Part shown: in pieces, positions 28,921-38,451 of the stretch
Numbering within the stretch: position 1 is the stretch's first letter
Layout: every line of letters starts with the position of its first letter
Assembly (NCBI GenBank): GCA_937968015.1
Contig: CALBSO010000143.1
Span: 47,748 to 111,747 of the forward strand
DNA length: 64,000 nucleotides
Direction: 5' to 3'
DNA from: an uncultured Thermomicrobia bacterium
GTDB taxonomy: Bacteria; Chloroflexota; Chloroflexia; Thermomicrobiales; JALYUS01
Made by a program: the position numbers and the translations under genes
Notes under the pieces: model-generated
Database searches by the model: none
Told to the model about the DNA's origin: nothing
The model's input: the letters and a program-made list of their open reading frames with translations, nothing else

Positions 28921-31900
28921 ATGATGGCAACGGGTTCTTCCGCATCGCAGTCCGTCGAGTTCGCGCATCTCCATCTTCATTCGGAGTTTTCGTTACTCGA
29001 CGGACTTGGGAAGATTCCCGATTACATGGCGCGCATGGGCGAACTCAATATGACCGCCGCCGCGTTGACCGATCACGGCGTGATGTATGGCGCGATGGAT
29101 TGGATGAAGGCGGGCAAGCAAACCGGCTTCCGCACGATCGTCGGTATGGAGGCGTATGTCGCGCCCGAGGGGCGGCACGAGCGGAAAAAAGCGCCGATCC
29201 ATCATCTGACGCTCCTTGCCCGCAACGAAACGGGGTATCGCAACCTCCTCGAACTCGCCAGCCGTGCCAGCCTCGAAGGATTCTACTATCGCCCGCGCAT
29301 TGACTACGATTTGCTGGCACAGAAGGCGGAGGGGATCACCTGCCTTTCCGGTTGCCTCTCGTCGCACCTCGCGTCGCACATCCTTCACGATCGCGACGAC
29401 GCGGCCCGCCAGTTGATAGATGACATGACGCAGTGGTTCGGGCGCGACCATTTCTTCCTCGAAGTGATGGATCACGGCATGCCCGAGCAACAGAAAATGA
29501 CGAAATTCCTGATCGAGGAAGGAAAGCGGACGGGACTACCGCTCGTTGCGACCAACGATGTGCATTTCGTCCGGCGCGAAGATCACCCCGCGCACGACAT
29601 CCTGCTCTGCATCCAGACGGGCGCGACCGTAGATGACCCGAACCGCTTCGCGAGCAAGACTGACCAGATCTACATGAAGAGTGGCGACGAGATGCTCGAA
29701 CGGTTCCGGGAGATCCCCGAGGCCATATCGAACACAATGCGCGTCGTCGAGCAATGCGATCTACAACTCGGTAACCCCGGTTTCCTGATGCCGCACTTCG
29801 CGGTACCGGATGGCTTCACGCCGGCGACATACCTGGAGCGCTTGTGTCGGGAGGGCGCCGAGCGGAAATACGGCCACCTCACCGGCGAAGTGGCGGAGCG
29901 GTTGGCGTTCGAACTCCAGGTCATCACGGACATGGGCTTTCCCACGTATTTCCTCGTCGTCTGGGATTTCGTCCGCTACGCAAAAGAGAACGGCGTGCTG
30001 GTCGGGCCGGGGCGCGGTAGTGCGGCGGGTAGCATCGTCGCCTACAGCCTCGATATCACGACCGTTGACCCGCTGCGGCACGGCCTGCTCTTCGAGCGGT
30101 TTCTCAATCCATCCCGCATCTCAATGCCGGATATTGACATTGATTTCGCGGATGACGGGCGCGACCTCATCATTAAGTACGTCACCGAAAAGTACGGTGC
30201 GGAGCAAGTCTCGCAAATCATCACCTTCGGGACGCTCGCGGCACGTGCGGCGATCCGCGATGTCGGGCGCGCGCTCGGCATGCCATATGGCGATGTGGAC
30301 CAGGTCGCGAAGTTGATCCCGCAGGTGCCCGCTCACCCGGTTTCAATCGGCCAGGCATTGGAGCAGGTGCCCGACCTCAAGGCGCTGAATGATCGGGATG
30401 CCAATGTGCGGCGGCTGCTCGACACCGCGCGGAAATTGGAAGGCGTGTCGCGTCATGCCTCTACGCACGCTGCCGGCATCGTCATCTCACGCGATCCGCT
30501 CATCCAACATGTCCCGTTGCAGCGCACCGGGGCGGGCGACAACGCGGGCGTCACGACGCAGTATCCGATGGGCTGGCTCGAAGAACTCGGCCTCCTGAAG
30601 ATGGACTTTCTCGGCCTCAAAACGCTCACCGTGCTGACGAAGGCGCTGCACCTTCTCGAACGGCGCGGCATCACCGTTGATCTCGACACGCTCGACCTTG
30701 AGGACCCTGTCGCCTACGCGCCACTAATGCGCGGTGAGACGATGGGCATCTTCCAACTCGATCAGCCCACCGGCCAACGTATCTGTGCGCTCGTGAAGCC
30801 GCGAAACTTCGCCGAAGTGGTCGCGGTCGGCGCACTGGCGCGGCCCGGCCCGATGGAGCACGCGCCCCGATTCGCGGCGCGCAAGGAGGGCCGCGAGGAA
30901 GTCACCTACGCTCATCCCGATCTGGAGCCTGTGCTGCGCGAAACATACGGATTCGCGCTCTTTCAGGAGCAGGTAATGCAGATCGCGCGGGTGCTCGCGG
31001 GCTACTCGCTCGCCGAGGCCGACAGCCTGCGGAAGGCGATGGGCAAGAAACTGCCCGCCGAGATGGCGAAGCACCGCGACCGGTTTGTCCAGGGTTGTGC
31101 GGAGAAGGGCGTTCCGAAAAAGACCGCCGTCCCGCTCTTCGAGGAACTGGAGAAATTCTCCGGCTACGGCTTCAATAAGGCGCACTCAACCTGCTATGGC
31201 TTAATCGGCTACTGGTGCGTGTGGCTGAAAGCGCATTATCCCGCCGAGTTCCTGGCAGCAATCCTGACGAGCGAGCAGGGGGACACCGCCCGTGTTGTCC
31301 AGTTGATCGCGGAATGCCGACGGATGAAAATTGCCGTCCTGCCGCCCGATGTCAATCGCAGCGAGCGGGATTTCAGCGTCGAGGAGACCGGCCAAACGCG
31401 CGCCGACGGAGAGCCTGAGCGTGCCGTGCGGATTGGCCTGAGCGCGATCAAGAATGTCGGGGTCGGGGTCGTTGATGCGATCATCGGCGCGCGGGAGGAG
31501 CAACCAGAGAAGCGGTTCGTCGGGCTGGCGCAGTTCTGCGCGAGCGTTGGCGCCCAAGTCAACCGGCGCGCTGTCGAATGTCTGATTAAAGTTGGCGCGA
31601 TGCGTAACCTGGGGAACGGCCAGCAACTGATGCTTGCTGTGGAGAGCGCGATGTCAGCGGCGCAGGCGACGCGCAAGGCGGCCGCGGCGGGCCAGTTCGG
31701 ATTGTTCGGGGCGGCAATCCCCGGCGCGACCGACATCCTTGATGTGCCGCTCCCGGATGTGCCGGACTGGTCGGTCAAGGAGCAATTGGCCCACGAGAAG
31801 GAGTTGCTTGGCATCTATCTTTCGGAGCATCCGCTGACGGCGGTCGCGGCGCGCGTGCGTGGGAAGCAAATCGTCAATCTCGGCACGATTGACGAAGCGA

Positions 31901-32463
31901 TGGCCGGGCAACGGGCGACGGTGATCGGTCTGCTGATTGAGCCGCGCGCGATGCTCACGAAGAAGGGCACGATGATGCTCCGGGCAGCGCTCGAAGGCGT
32001 GGATGGCGTTTCGCTCGATCTTATCGCTTTCTCCGAGGCGTACGAGCGGTGCAAGGAGACGCTCGTCGCCGACATGGTGATCGAGGTGGATGCGCGCGTT
32101 GACTTTCGTGGCGAGCAAATCCAACTGATCGTCGAAGCGGTGCGGCCCTGCGAAGATTCTCAGCCCGCCGCGGATGCGCCAACGATCGAAAGATGGGTCC
32201 ACATCTCGCTTTCCGTCGAGCAGACTGAGGAGATACATGGCCGCTTGCATGATTTGCTGCGCGCGTATCCCGGCAGTGATGTCGTGCTGCTTCACTGTCA
32301 GACACCAGCGGGACGGCGCGTTCTGCGGCCAATGTTCCTGCGGATTGATGGCGACGAGAGTTTGCAGGCAGCCGTTCGCTCATTGATCGGGCACGAGGCC
32401 GTGCGCGTCGAGACCGTCACGCTCTCGCAGCGCAACGAGTACGAGCAGTTCAGCGCTGACTAA
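28921..32463 (+). CDS. dnaE: DNA polymerase III alpha subunit
   Basis: Replicative polymerase catalytic subunit, 1180 residues, as expected for DnaE. The N-terminal PHP domain begins FAHLHLHSEFSLLDGLGK with its metal-binding histidines intact. The palm carries GRGSAAGS and the catalytic aspartates in MPDIDIDFADDGRD near residue 405. YGFNKAHSTCYGLIGYW lies near 755; an OB-fold (RATVIGLLIEPRAML) and a C-terminal tail follow. The ATG at 28921 or 28924 follows GGGGGAG; upstream in-frame codons are outside the conserved domain. Its stop overlaps that of the convergent polX gene. Confidence 0.97.
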   Translation: MMATGSSASQSVEFAHLHLHSEFSLLDGLGKIPDYMARMGELNMTAAALTDHGVMYGAMDWMKAGKQTGFRTIVGMEAYVAPEGRHERKKAPIHHLTLLARNETGYRNLLELASRASLEGFYYRPRIDYDLLAQKAEGITCLSGCLSSHLASHILHDRDDAARQLIDDMTQWFGRDHFFLEVMDHGMPEQQKMTKFLIEEGKRTGLPLVATNDVHFVRREDHPAHDILLCIQTGATVDDPNRFASKTDQIYMKSGDEMLERFREIPEAISNTMRVVEQCDLQLGNPGFLMPHFAVPDGFTPATYLERLCREGAERKYGHLTGEVAERLAFELQVITDMGFPTYFLVVWDFVRYAKENGVLVGPGRGSAAGSIVAYSLDITTVDPLRHGLLFERFLNPSRISMPDIDIDFADDGRDLIIKYVTEKYGAEQVSQIITFGTLAARAAIRDVGRALGMPYGDVDQVAKLIPQVPAHPVSIGQALEQVPDLKALNDRDANVRRLLDTARKLEGVSRHASTHAAGIVISRDPLIQHVPLQRTGAGDNAGVTTQYPMGWLEELGLLKMDFLGLKTLTVLTKALHLLERRGITVDLDTLDLEDPVAYAPLMRGETMGIFQLDQPTGQRICALVKPRNFAEVVAVGALARPGPMEHAPRFAARKEGREEVTYAHPDLEPVLRETYGFALFQEQVMQIARVLAGYSLAEADSLRKAMGKKLPAEMAKHRDRFVQGCAEKGVPKKTAVPLFEELEKFSGYGFNKAHSTCYGLIGYWCVWLKAHYPAEFLAAILTSEQGDTARVVQLIAECRRMKIAVLPPDVNRSERDFSVEETGQTRADGEPERAVRIGLSAIKNVGVGVVDAIIGAREEQPEKRFVGLAQFCASVGAQVNRRAVECLIKVGAMRNLGNGQQLMLAVESAMSAAQATRKAAAAGQFGLFGAAIPGATDILDVPLPDVPDWSVKEQLAHEKELLGIYLSEHPLTAVAARVRGKQIVNLGTIDEAMAGQRATVIGLLIEPRAMLTKKGTMMLRAALEGVDGVSLDLIAFSEAYERCKETLVADMVIEVDARVDFRGEQIQLIVEAVRPCEDSQPAADAPTIERWVHISLSVEQTEEIHGRLHDLLRAYPGSDVVLLHCQTPAGRRVLRPMFLRIDGDESLQAAVRSLIGHEAVRVETVTLSQRNEYEQFSAD

Positions 32464-34190
32464 CTACCGGCAATACGGCGCGCGCGGCGCGCGAGGATCT
32501 CCTCAGCGGGCCAGCAGTTGAGGACATGCTCCGGCGCAATCCAGGCGCGCCGCGCGGTCATGACGCCGAAGATCATGTTGCTCAGACCCGACGGACTGTG
32601 CGCATCGCTGTTGATCGTCAGGATGACACCGGCTGTGGTGGCGCGCATCGCGTGCGGCGCGTCGAGGTCGAGGCGATGATAATCGGCGTTGATTTCCAGG
32701 GAGGTCTCCGTTCGCACCGCTTCCGCGATGATGGCGTCAAGGTCAAGGTCCATCGGCTCCCGGTGCAACGGCATCCGACCGGTCGGATGGGCGATGATAT
32801 CCACATACGGATTACGGATCGCGGTCAGGGTGCGGCGCGTTACCGTCTCGCGGTCGCCACGCTGGCCGCTATGGACGGACGCGATGGCGTAATCGAGTGT
32901 CGCGAGGACTGCATCATCGAGGTCGAGGTGGCCGTCGCTATGCACTTCCGTCTCGCACGCGCAGAGGACGGTGATCCCGGTAGGCAGCGCATCTATTTCC
33001 GCCCGCTGTTGACGCAGCCGCTCCGGATCGAGGCCGTTGGCAATCCGCAGCGAGTACGAATGGTCGCTCACGCCATAATAGGAGTAGCCGCGTTGTCGGG
33101 CGGCGGCCGCCATTTCCGCGATTGTCCCGCCACCATCACTCCACACCGAGTGGGTGTGCAAGTCTCCGCGGATGTCGTCAAGCGCGACGAGACGTGGCAC
33201 GCCGGAACGAATGACCGCGTCGAGCGCCGCACCGCCCTCGCGGAGTTCGGGGGGGATGAAGGGGAGGCCGAGCGCCGCGAAGGCGTTGGTCTCATCTCCT
33301 TCGATTATTCGCGCACCTTGTCGCAGCCCTGCTTCGTCCAGGGTGAAGCCGCGTGCCTCGGCGTACGCCGCTACCGCTTCGCGGAAACCCGGCTGATCGC
33401 CCCTCGTCGTGTTCCCCGTCAGCCAGAGGAGCGCGCCGCCGGCAGTCGCGGTGGGCCGGGTAATGCATTCCGCCTCCGCGCCATCAATCAAGCGGACACG
33501 TACGGCATCGGCGTCTCTCCGCACGACATTCAGGACATCCGGCAGACGTGCGAAGAGATCGAGCGCCACGGCGGGCGCATTTGTTGCGGCTAGTAGGTCA
33601 ACGTCGCCGAGCGTTGGCGCCCATCGCCGCAGGCTGCCGATTGGTGTGAGCGGTACATCCGGCAATCGTGCGTGAAAGTCGGCGACCAGTTTCGCGGCGA
33701 CGGTCGCGCCCGTCCCGAGCAAGATGCGCCCCGCAGTGGCGATCCGCGCGTGCAAGCCACTGAGGATTTCCGCCTCACGGTGCGCGCCGATGCCCTTGAC
33801 GGTCTTGAGCGCCCCGGCCTGGAATGCCTGTTCGTAGGATGGAAGATCGGGGAGATTGAATCGCGCATGTAGCGACGCAGCCGTCTTCGGGCCGATACCG
33901 GGGACACTCATCAATGCGACAACGACTGCTGGCAATGCCTCGCGTAGCGCGTTCAGGCGCGCAAATTCGCCTGTCGTGAGCATCTCCGTGATTTCCGCGC
34001 CAATGGCTGGGCCGATACCCGGCAGCGACTGGAGTTGGTGGCGCGCCGCGAGCGCCGCGAGCGGGCGCGCTTCGTGGCGGACCGTGTCACTCGCGCGGCG
34101 ATAGGCGGAGACACGGAAACGATCCTCACCGGCGATCTCCATCAAGTCGGCGAGTTCCCGCAAGGCTGCGGAAACCTGGCGATTTTCCAA
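32460..34190 (-). CDS. polX: Family X DNA polymerase with PHP domain (PolX)
   Basis: Gap-filling base-excision-repair polymerase, 576 residues. The N-terminal helix-hairpin-helix domain has LQSLPGIGPAIGAEITEML and LMSVPGIGPKTAASLHA. The nucleotidyltransferase core has GSLRRWAPTLGDVDLLAA, whose DVD are metal ligands, and a third Asp in VRVRLIDGAE. The C-terminal PHP domain (about 335-576) shows GDLHTHSVWSDG, GVSDHS, ETEVHSDGHLD, IIAHPTGR and NSDAHSPSGLSN, consistent with an active 3'-5' exonuclease or AP-endonuclease site. It is convergent with dnaE (overlapping stops) and divergent from rdgB, in a DNA-maintenance neighbourhood. Confidence 0.95.
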   Translation of the reverse strand: MENRQVSAALRELADLMEIAGEDRFRVSAYRRASDTVRHEARPLAALAARHQLQSLPGIGPAIGAEITEMLTTGEFARLNALREALPAVVVALMSVPGIGPKTAASLHARFNLPDLPSYEQAFQAGALKTVKGIGAHREAEILSGLHARIATAGRILLGTGATVAAKLVADFHARLPDVPLTPIGSLRRWAPTLGDVDLLAATNAPAVALDLFARLPDVLNVVRRDADAVRVRLIDGAEAECITRPTATAGGALLWLTGNTTRGDQPGFREAVAAYAEARGFTLDEAGLRQGARIIEGDETNAFAALGLPFIPPELREGGAALDAVIRSGVPRLVALDDIRGDLHTHSVWSDGGGTIAEMAAAARQRGYSYYGVSDHSYSLRIANGLDPERLRQQRAEIDALPTGITVLCACETEVHSDGHLDLDDAVLATLDYAIASVHSGQRGDRETVTRRTLTAIRNPYVDIIAHPTGRMPLHREPMDLDLDAIIAEAVRTETSLEINADYHRLDLDAPHAMRATTAGVILTINSDAHSPSGLSNMIFGVMTARRAWIAPEHVLNCWPAEEILARRARRIAGS

Positions 34191-34237
34191 TGACGCGAAT
34201 CCTTTCGTTGCCTACTATTCGCAGTCTACCACGCCCA

Positions 34238-34266
34238 TTGCCGAACCGTCGTGCGCGTGGCATACT
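34238..34266 (+). promoter_or_regulatory. Promoter of rdgB
   Basis: TTGCCG (34238-34243) and CATACT (34261-34266) are separated by 17 bases. The -10 is followed immediately by the perfect palindrome CTGTACGTACAG (34269-34280), which overlaps the expected transcription start and runs into the Shine-Dalgarno GGAGG. Confidence 0.6.
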
Positions 34267-34268
34267 GG

Positions 34269-34280
34269 CTGTACGTACAG
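34269..34280. promoter_or_regulatory. 12-bp perfect palindrome at the rdgB start site, candidate operator
   Basis: CTGTACGTACAG is its own reverse complement and lies between the -10 box and the start codon of rdgB. The core GTACGTAC also occurs at 28841-28848, upstream of dnaE. Confidence 0.4.
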
Positions 34281-34293
34281 GAGGCGCTAGACG

Positions 34294-34914
34294 ATGGCAA
34301 CCCTCGTTGTCGCATCGAACAATCCAGGGAAGCTCCATGAGTTTCGGAAAATACTCGCGGCACTGCCGCTCTCATTGGTCGCGGCCAGCGACGCGGGCGT
34401 GACGGTTTTCCCCCCGGAAATCGGCGTGACGTTCGCCGAAAACGCGCGAGCAAAAGCCCGCTATGTCACGGGAATGACGGGCCAGCCTGCCCTCGGTGAC
34501 GATTCCGGTCTCGTCGTTGACGCCCTCAACGGCGCGCCGGGCGTGTTCTCCGCCCGATTCGGAGGGGCTGGCCTGAGCGACCACGATCGTTGTCTCCTCC
34601 TCCTCGACAAATTGAAGGCCGTGCCACATGCCTCGCGGACGGCACGGTTCATCGCGGCCCTCGCACTTTCGTTGCCAGATGGAAGTGTGCTCGAATCGGA
34701 AGGTCATTTAGCGGGCATCATCGCGGACCAGCCGCGCGGCACGTCCGGCTTCGGGTACGACCCCCTGTTTATCGTCGGAGGCACGGATCGGACGCTCGCC
34801 GAGATGCAGGATGACGAGAAGAATGCGATCAGCCATCGCGCGCGTGCATTCGCTGCACTGCGCCCGCGATTGGTTGCAGCGCAGTTGGCAGGGGGATTCA
34901 TTGCTCCACAATGA
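34294..34914 (+). CDS. rdgB: XTP/dITP diphosphatase (RdgB/HAM1 family)
   Basis: Cleanses the nucleotide pool by hydrolysing XTP, ITP and dITP to monophosphates. The 206-residue product starts MATLVVASNNPGKLHEFRKI, the family's SNNxxKxxE nucleotide-binding motif. It continues with ENARAKARYVTGMTGQPALG, DDSGLVVDALNGAPGVFSAR and GFGYDPLFI, then the C-terminal KNAISHRARAFAAL. The ATG is preceded by GGAGG at good spacing. Its 3' end overlaps the start of the Xer-type recombinase by 14 bases, so both are expressed together. Confidence 0.97.
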   Translation: MATLVVASNNPGKLHEFRKILAALPLSLVAASDAGVTVFPPEIGVTFAENARAKARYVTGMTGQPALGDDSGLVVDALNGAPGVFSARFGGAGLSDHDRCLLLLDKLKAVPHASRTARFIAALALSLPDGSVLESEGHLAGIIADQPRGTSGFGYDPLFIVGGTDRTLAEMQDDEKNAISHRARAFAALRPRLVAAQLAGGFIAPQ

Positions 34915-35980
34915 GAACGATGCGGTTGCGTCCGGCATGACGGTCGCGGCGGCGATAGATGACTTCCTGACGACGATGCGGAAAAGCCCCAAAACCGTGG
35001 CAACGTACGGGTATGGGCTGCGGAAATTTTGCGCGTTTCTGGTGAGCGAGGGCTTTCACGCTGATACGGTCGCCGTCACCGAACTGACGACCGCACATGT
35101 CGTGGATTTTGCGGCGTCATTGCTCCCGCGAGAACGGCAGACGCGCGAAGATGTCGCCGCGACGCGTACCGCACAAACGTATAGCGCCGCGGTGCGCAAG
35201 TTCTACAAGCATTTGGTAGCGAACGACCTCCATCCGGCGCTCTCGCTCGAAAAGATGGGGTTGCAACTGGCGGCGCAACAATCGGGTTTCAGCGCGCCGC
35301 CGCCAGATATTCGCACGCGCGACCTGAACCGCATCCTCGACTTTCTCGCGCGTCAGCCGAAAGAGGAGAAAGCGGAGGCCGATCTCCGCCGATTGAAAGT
35401 TGCCGCCCTCATCCGCTTTCTCTATCGCTCCGGCACACGCGTCTCCGAATGTTGCGCGATGCGCCGTGGTGATATTGACCTTGAGGACGGCACGGCGTTC
35501 GTCTTTCGAGGCAAAGGCGGAAAGAGTCGCCGTGTCTACTTCGATACCGACACAGCGACGGCGTTGACGCGCTACTGGTCAGCACGGCTCGATGGCAGCC
35601 AACCGGTCGCGCTGGCAACCTTGCCGGCATTCAGCGGGCGCGATCTTCCCGGCAAGCCGGGCAACCGCATCACGCCCCGATCGGTGGAGCGGATAGTCAG
35701 CGAGGTCGCGCGGCAGGCCGGCATCGCCGCGCATATCACGCCGCACTCATTTCGCCACGGCCTTGCGACGCATCTCGTCGAAGGCAAAGTGCCCGCGCCC
35801 GTGGTGCAGCGCGTCCTCGGTCATGCAAACCTGGCGACGACGCAGGTCTACGTCCATCTCGTGGATGCCGAGGTGCGTGCCGAATACCAGGAGGCGTTCG
35901 GCGAGTATCGTCCGTCGTCGGCATCGGTGGAGTCTCTCATCCTCGAAAGCGACGCGCCGCCGTTGCCGGACGATGACTAA
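34901..35980 (+). CDS. Tyrosine recombinase (XerC/XerD-like)
   Basis: Site-specific recombinase of 359 residues. The N-terminal SAM-like core-binding domain (about 13-110) includes DDFLTTMRKSPKTVATYGYG. The catalytic domain contains all expected residues: Arg in LYRSGTRVSECCAMRRGD, Lys in FRGKGGKSRRV, HSFRHGLATHL, and LGHANLATTQVYVH with the nucleophilic Tyr. The TTG start at 34901 was chosen for GGGGGA just upstream; ATG 34937 is the alternative. Overlap with rdgB argues for a chromosomal Xer-like housekeeping enzyme rather than an element integrase, and no attachment-site duplication was seen nearby. Whether it acts at dif is not shown. Confidence 0.9.
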   Translation: MLHNENDAVASGMTVAAAIDDFLTTMRKSPKTVATYGYGLRKFCAFLVSEGFHADTVAVTELTTAHVVDFAASLLPRERQTREDVAATRTAQTYSAAVRKFYKHLVANDLHPALSLEKMGLQLAAQQSGFSAPPPDIRTRDLNRILDFLARQPKEEKAEADLRRLKVAALIRFLYRSGTRVSECCAMRRGDIDLEDGTAFVFRGKGGKSRRVYFDTDTATALTRYWSARLDGSQPVALATLPAFSGRDLPGKPGNRITPRSVERIVSEVARQAGIAAHITPHSFRHGLATHLVEGKVPAPVVQRVLGHANLATTQVYVHLVDAEVRAEYQEAFGEYRPSSASVESLILESDAPPLPDDD

Positions 35981-37170
35981 TTCTTTATGCGCTGATCCGC
36001 ACGCACGCCATTGATCGCGTTACGGATGACGATTTCGATGTCTTGCTGCGTCGCACGGCGCGGGTTGATACGAATGTTTCCCGACTTCATCGCATCCACC
36101 GCAATCGCCGCGACGTGTTCCTCGGTCACGCCGACCTCGCCGAGCGTTTCCGGGATACCGACATCACGGCTGAGGGCGCGTACCGCCTGGATCCCCATCT
36201 GCGCCGACGTGTTCCACGCCATCTGTGGATTGTTGCCGGATAGCGCCTTGCCGATCTCCGCGATGCGCGGGCCCGCGCCAATCGCGTTGTACTCCAACAC
36301 GTAGGGGAGAAGGATCGCATTGGCAACGCCATGCGGCGTACCGACGTACGACGTGACCGGGTGCGAGATCGCGTGGACGATGCCGAGACGGTTCTGGCTG
36401 AATCCCATGCCGGCCATCGCCGCGGCGACCGCCATGTAGGCCATCGCCTCACGGTTGCCGTTCGCGACGGCGGGACGGAGGTACGTGCCGATCAGACGAA
36501 TTGCGTGGATATCGAAGGCGTCCGAGAACGGCTGCACATCCTGATTCGTGTACGACTCAATCGCGTGCGTGAGCGCGTCCATACCGGTCGCGGCGATCAG
36601 CGACGCGGGCATCTTCAGGAAGAGATCGGGGTCAATAATTGCCACGCGTGGCACCTCGCGTGGCGACGCGATAGACATCTTCCAATGTCGCTCTTCATCG
36701 GTGATGACGGCGAAGGGCGTCACCTCTGAACCTGTGCCGCATGTTGTCGGCACGCAGACTAAAGGTGGCAGATCACTGCGGACGGCCTCGGGCTTCCCTT
36801 CGTACTGCGCAATCCCGCCGCCGTTCGTCGCGAGGATGCCGACCGCCTTTGCGACATCCATTGGGCTGCCGCCACCGACCGCGACGATCGTGTTGCATCC
36901 ACCGGATTGATACGCGGCAAGGGCGGAATTGACCGTGCCGATGCTGGGATTCGGTTCGACCGCGTCGAAGACCGTTGTGCGAATGTCCGAGGCGGCGAGA
37001 CTGGCACGCACGCCGTCGAGCAAGCCCGCATGAACGACCCCACGGTCGGTGACGACGAGCGCCGCTGTGCCGCCCAACGCGGCGACCTCGCGGCCCGTCG
37101 CCTGGACGCTCCCACTGCCGAAGATCACGCGCGTTGGCGCGTGGAAAACGTACTGTCGAGTCAGGTCCAT
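35977..37170 (-). CDS. Iron-containing alcohol dehydrogenase
   Basis: Group III (Fe-dependent) NAD(P)-linked dehydrogenase, 397 residues. The N-terminal Rossmann-like domain has VIFGSGSVQATGREV and VGGGSPMDVAKAVGIL. The C-terminal helical domain has the iron ligands in GMDALTHAIESYTN and GIVHAISHPVTSYVGTPHG. VPTTCGTGSEVTPFAVI is also typical. The ATG at 37170 (MDLTRQYVF) has GGGAGGATC upstream. It is convergent with the Xer gene (overlapping stops) and downstream of the lipoprotein/MMPL pair on the same strand, though a 97-base gap suggests its own transcription. Substrate undetermined. Confidence 0.94.
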   Translation of the reverse strand: MDLTRQYVFHAPTRVIFGSGSVQATGREVAALGGTAALVVTDRGVVHAGLLDGVRASLAASDIRTTVFDAVEPNPSIGTVNSALAAYQSGGCNTIVAVGGGSPMDVAKAVGILATNGGGIAQYEGKPEAVRSDLPPLVCVPTTCGTGSEVTPFAVITDEERHWKMSIASPREVPRVAIIDPDLFLKMPASLIAATGMDALTHAIESYTNQDVQPFSDAFDIHAIRLIGTYLRPAVANGNREAMAYMAVAAAMAGMGFSQNRLGIVHAISHPVTSYVGTPHGVANAILLPYVLEYNAIGAGPRIAEIGKALSGNNPQMAWNTSAQMGIQAVRALSRDVGIPETLGEVGVTEEHVAAIAVDAMKSGNIRINPRRATQQDIEIVIRNAINGVRADQRIKN

Positions 37171-37267
37171 CGTGATGATCCTCCCGCGCACTGCAAGTCA
37201 ACCGTGAGACTGCCATGCTAACGCATTTGGCAGCGTGCTGCATCTTCGCCATCACGATCCAGTCGGA

Positions 37268-38428
37268 TTATCGCCTCGGCTTATCGTAGCCCGTCAGTTC
37301 GACATATCCCGAAGCGGTGATCGGCCCGCCTCCCTTTGTGCCCGTGATCGTGCAGTCGCCTTCCCAGTAGATGACGCTCGTGGAGCGCCGGGTGTCCAGT
37401 TCGGCATTCGGGATCACGGGCGTGTAGGTAAGGTCCATCGCGGGCACATCGCCCTGCGCCAGGACCGTCACCCGCCAGGCGCTTGGATAACTGATGCCGG
37501 TCGTCGGGCTTGTCCAGGCGCCGAGCGGTGTGATTGAAAATTGATCCGCGGAGAGTGCAACGGAGGGGACGGGCTTCGTCGGCGAACAATCACGCGGACA
37601 CGGCGGGATGTATTCACCGAAGGTTTGGACAATTTTCCCGGATGGGTCACGCAGGTGGTAAATCATCATCTCGCTGTTGTCGTCGAACTGCGTGCTGAAC
37701 CAATCCCATCCGCCGTTCGTCGCGAGGAAGTTGCCCCACTGGTGGTCGAACCAGAGCGTCCCATCCACGATGGGTTTCGCAACCCCGCCCACCGTCATCG
37801 TCCCGCTCGGTCGCATGCGCGTGCGACTGTAGTAGTAACTGCTGCCACCCGGCCCGTAACTGAACTGGCCGCCACCCTGCAGGACCGGCCCTTTCGTGTC
37901 GGTCACAGTGAGATCAATCGCGTACGCCCCGGACTTCATGACTGCGTGCAAATGATCCGCCCCGCTCCGTCCCCGCATCGTCCAATCATTCACGCGGAGG
38001 TCGAATCCGTCGCTGCCGCCGAACGCGACATTACGCGCGAGCGATGATGCTTCATCGTAGGCAAACGCGCGGGTGTGTGGATCAATCACGGCGAAATGCG
38101 CCGCATACCCGATCGGGAAATCCGCGCGGCTACCTTGGAATATGACGTACTCGACACCGTACCGTGCGCCGTCAGCCGTCTGGACGTGACCGGTGTAGTA
38201 CCACCACTCGGTAATGACCGGATGCGGGGCCTCATCCAACGGAAAGCGTATGACGGTGCCCGGCACCGGCCCTGGTGTGCTCGCCGGTACGGTCGCTGCG
38301 GCGATATTCGGCCCCGGCGTCGGGAACGATTCCGCGACGCCCGCACTTCCGCAGCCCGAAAGCGCCACGATCACTACGACGGAGAAAACGGAGAAACATG
38401 CGGGAAATTGAAATAGACGGGGACGCAT
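37268..38428 (-). CDS. Lipoprotein with CrtC/AttH-like (carotenoid hydratase-lipocalin) domain
   Basis: A 386-residue secreted lipoprotein. The signal FSVFSVVVIVALSGC gives the lipobox; a Pro/Thr linker follows (about 30-60). The domain then matches the CrtC/AttH lipocalin-like family: HPVITEWWYYTGHVQTADG, VEYVIFQGS, FAYDEASS, the middle VDGTLWFDHQWGNF and DWFSTQFDDNSEMMIYHLRD. Members include carotenoid 1,2-hydratase and AttH, and many extracytoplasmic copies have unknown roles. The start at 38428 (MRPRLFQ) has GAAGGAGC upstream. It lies 23 bases after the MMPL transporter stop, so the two probably form an operon for an exported lipid or surface process (inference). Confidence 0.85.
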   Translation of the reverse strand: MRPRLFQFPACFSVFSVVVIVALSGCGSAGVAESFPTPGPNIAAATVPASTPGPVPGTVIRFPLDEAPHPVITEWWYYTGHVQTADGARYGVEYVIFQGSRADFPIGYAAHFAVIDPHTRAFAYDEASSLARNVAFGGSDGFDLRVNDWTMRGRSGADHLHAVMKSGAYAIDLTVTDTKGPVLQGGGQFSYGPGGSSYYYSRTRMRPSGTMTVGGVAKPIVDGTLWFDHQWGNFLATNGGWDWFSTQFDDNSEMMIYHLRDPSGKIVQTFGEYIPPCPRDCSPTKPVPSVALSADQFSITPLGAWTSPTTGISYPSAWRVTVLAQGDVPAMDLTYTPVIPNAELDTRRSTSVIYWEGDCTITGTKGGGPITASGYVELTGYDKPRR

Positions 38429-38451
38429 ATATGGCGCTCCTTCGTAGGTCA

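Noticed and set aside
34901..35980. Xer-type recombinase as an integrase of a mobile island
   Set aside because: It overlaps rdgB, sits among housekeeping genes, and no att repeats, tRNA target or cargo are visible.
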